From the NCBI GenBank assembly GCA_010024485.1, contig RGGX01000067.1, positions 1 through 6,690 of the forward strand: DNA of 6,690 nucleotides, in the 5' to 3' direction. Position numbers and translations under genes: made by a program. Origin of the DNA: Actinomycetota bacterium (GTDB taxonomy: Bacteria > Actinomycetota > Acidimicrobiia > Acidimicrobiales > Ilumatobacteraceae). The notes under the pieces are model-generated. The model had not been told where the DNA came from. It was given only the letters and a program-made list of their open reading frames with translations, and searched no databases. Each line of letters starts with the position of its first letter. Within the stretch, counting starts at the first letter, position 1. Positions 6,274 to 6,690 of this stretch are shown in pieces.

Positions 6274-6278
6274 GGGAG
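6274..6278 (+). promoter_or_regulatory. Ribosome binding site for the 64-residue protein
   Basis: GGGAG lies 7 bases upstream of GTG 6286 at good spacing. It is the clearest Shine-Dalgarno match in the window and fixes the start of the downstream gene at GTG. Confidence 0.65.
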
Positions 6279-6285
6279 CCCGACT

Positions 6286-6480
6286 GTGAAGAAGGGTCGA
6301 CACCGTCGCTTCGAAGAGGCGAGGAAACTGAAGCAGGCAGGGCCAGGAGCCTTCGATCTCGGATTCGGCGAGCGTTCGACGCGTGCCGATGTCGTCGATG
6401 ATGACGACGACGACGATTACGCCGCCCTGGCGGAGAAGTACGGCGTCACCTTCGACGATGACGACGACAGCGAGGACTGA
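6286..6480 (+). CDS. Small charged protein with basic N-terminus and poly-aspartate stretches
   Basis: I do not recognise a named family. The 64-residue product begins MKKGRHRRFEEARKLK, strongly basic and helix-prone, passes through a Gly-rich segment (18-28), and ends acidic with seven aspartates at 38-44 and five at 57-61 around YAALAEKYGVTF (45-56). There is no signal peptide or membrane segment, so it is expected to be cytoplasmic. The charge split suggests contact with nucleic acid, ribosomes or a basic partner, but this is inference. Translation starts at GTG 6286 with a good ribosome binding site. It is separated from the broken RNase D gene by 76 bases and probably has its own promoter. 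It converges on a minus-strand gene with 20 bases between stops. Confidence 0.75.
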   Translation: MKKGRHRRFEEARKLKQAGPGAFDLGFGERSTRADVVDDDDDDDYAALAEKYGVTFDDDDDSED

Positions 6481-6494
6481 CGGCCCGAGCCGTC
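6479..6494. terminator. Hairpin between convergent genes, likely bidirectional terminator
   Basis: A perfect 6-base stem, GACGGC and GCCGTC, with loop CCGA spans the TGA of the small gene and ends 6 bases before the stop of the gene coming from the right. Outer arms GACT (6475-6478) and AGTC (6499-6502) can extend it across a bulge. There is no T-run, so efficiency is uncertain; the location between two converging stops is the main support. Confidence 0.45.
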
Positions 6495-6500
6495 CCTGAG

Positions 6501-6690
6501 TCAGCCCCGACCGGCGTCGCCCCGACGCAGCGTCGGATGCTCCACCGGAACCCACGAGGCTCGCTCGAGGTGGCCGACCATCCGGTCGTAGACCTCCTCG
6601 CCGACGAGTTCGACGATCTCGTCCCGTGATGCCCGGTAGACGGGCTCGGCGCCGCTGAAGGCCTCGGTGGCCTCGGTGCACCACCAGTGG
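6501..6690 (-). CDS. C-terminal end of a gene entering from the right edge
   Basis: The last 62 residues of a minus-strand protein are visible, ending in a TGA whose complement is at 6501-6503; the rest lies beyond the window. The piece contains ATEAFSGAEPVYRASRDE, EEVYDRMVGHLERASW and HPTLRRGDAGRG. It looks coding: it is open across the whole edge, has a strong G/C preference at third positions, a varied and soluble amino-acid composition, and a sensible convergent position. I do not recognise the family and assign no function. A competing overlapping minus-strand frame (6154-6684) is Arg-rich and runs antisense through the small gene, so it is less credible. Confidence 0.65.
   Translation of the reverse strand, partial: HWWCTEATEAFSGAEPVYRASRDEIVELVGEEVYDRMVGHLERASWVPVEHPTLRRGDAGRG

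Noticed and set aside
6154..6684. Minus-strand 176-codon open frame at the right end
   Set aside because: Arg-rich and running antisense through the small charged gene; the neighbouring minus frame ending at 6501 has a far more protein-like composition.

Overview
The window looks like chromosomal DNA from a high-GC actinobacterium. The coding stretches are strongly GC-biased at third codon positions, GTG starts are common, and the genes are tightly packed. A DUF3151-type protein, a family I know only from Actinobacteria, lies in the middle. Acidimicrobiia is my best guess at class level, but this is inference only.

Layout, left to right. Positions 1-257 hold no convincing intact gene. This stretch is visibly less GC-rich than the rest, carries a 14-bp palindrome and an imperfect 32-bp direct repeat, and shows a minus-strand reading that resembles a beta-propeller (PQQ-like) repeat. 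It runs abruptly into a pyruvate kinase gene (273-1637, +) that lacks the family's first beta strand and any recognisable start signal. A predicted alpha/beta hydrolase (1645-2445, +) follows within 8 bases. It meets, tail to tail with a 20-base overlap, a minus-strand pair: a 65-residue signal-anchored protein (3623-3820) followed by a 12-TM major facilitator transporter (2426-3613). From 3838 rightward there is a compact plus-strand cluster: a DUF3151 protein, a MobA-like nucleotidyltransferase fused in frame to a rhodanese domain, and RNase D. RNase D begins in a GTGA overlap with the fusion. It is broken: its exonuclease domain and its HRDC domain lie in different frames, and the roughly 60-70 residues that normally join them are missing. 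A 64-residue basic/acidic protein with a good ribosome binding site follows (6286-6480). It converges on a minus-strand gene that enters from the right edge (6501-6690), with a hairpin between the two stops.

Functionally this is mostly housekeeping: glycolysis, a molybdenum-cofactor-type nucleotidyltransferase with a possible sulfur carrier domain, and RNA 3'-end processing, mixed with lineage-specific small proteins. I see no complete mobile element, tRNA, rRNA, CRISPR array or defence system. The most notable points are the MobA-rhodanese fusion with a possible internal leaderless promoter, and two lesions (5' loss in pyruvate kinase, internal deletion in RNase D). The lesions could be real gene decay or assembly faults.
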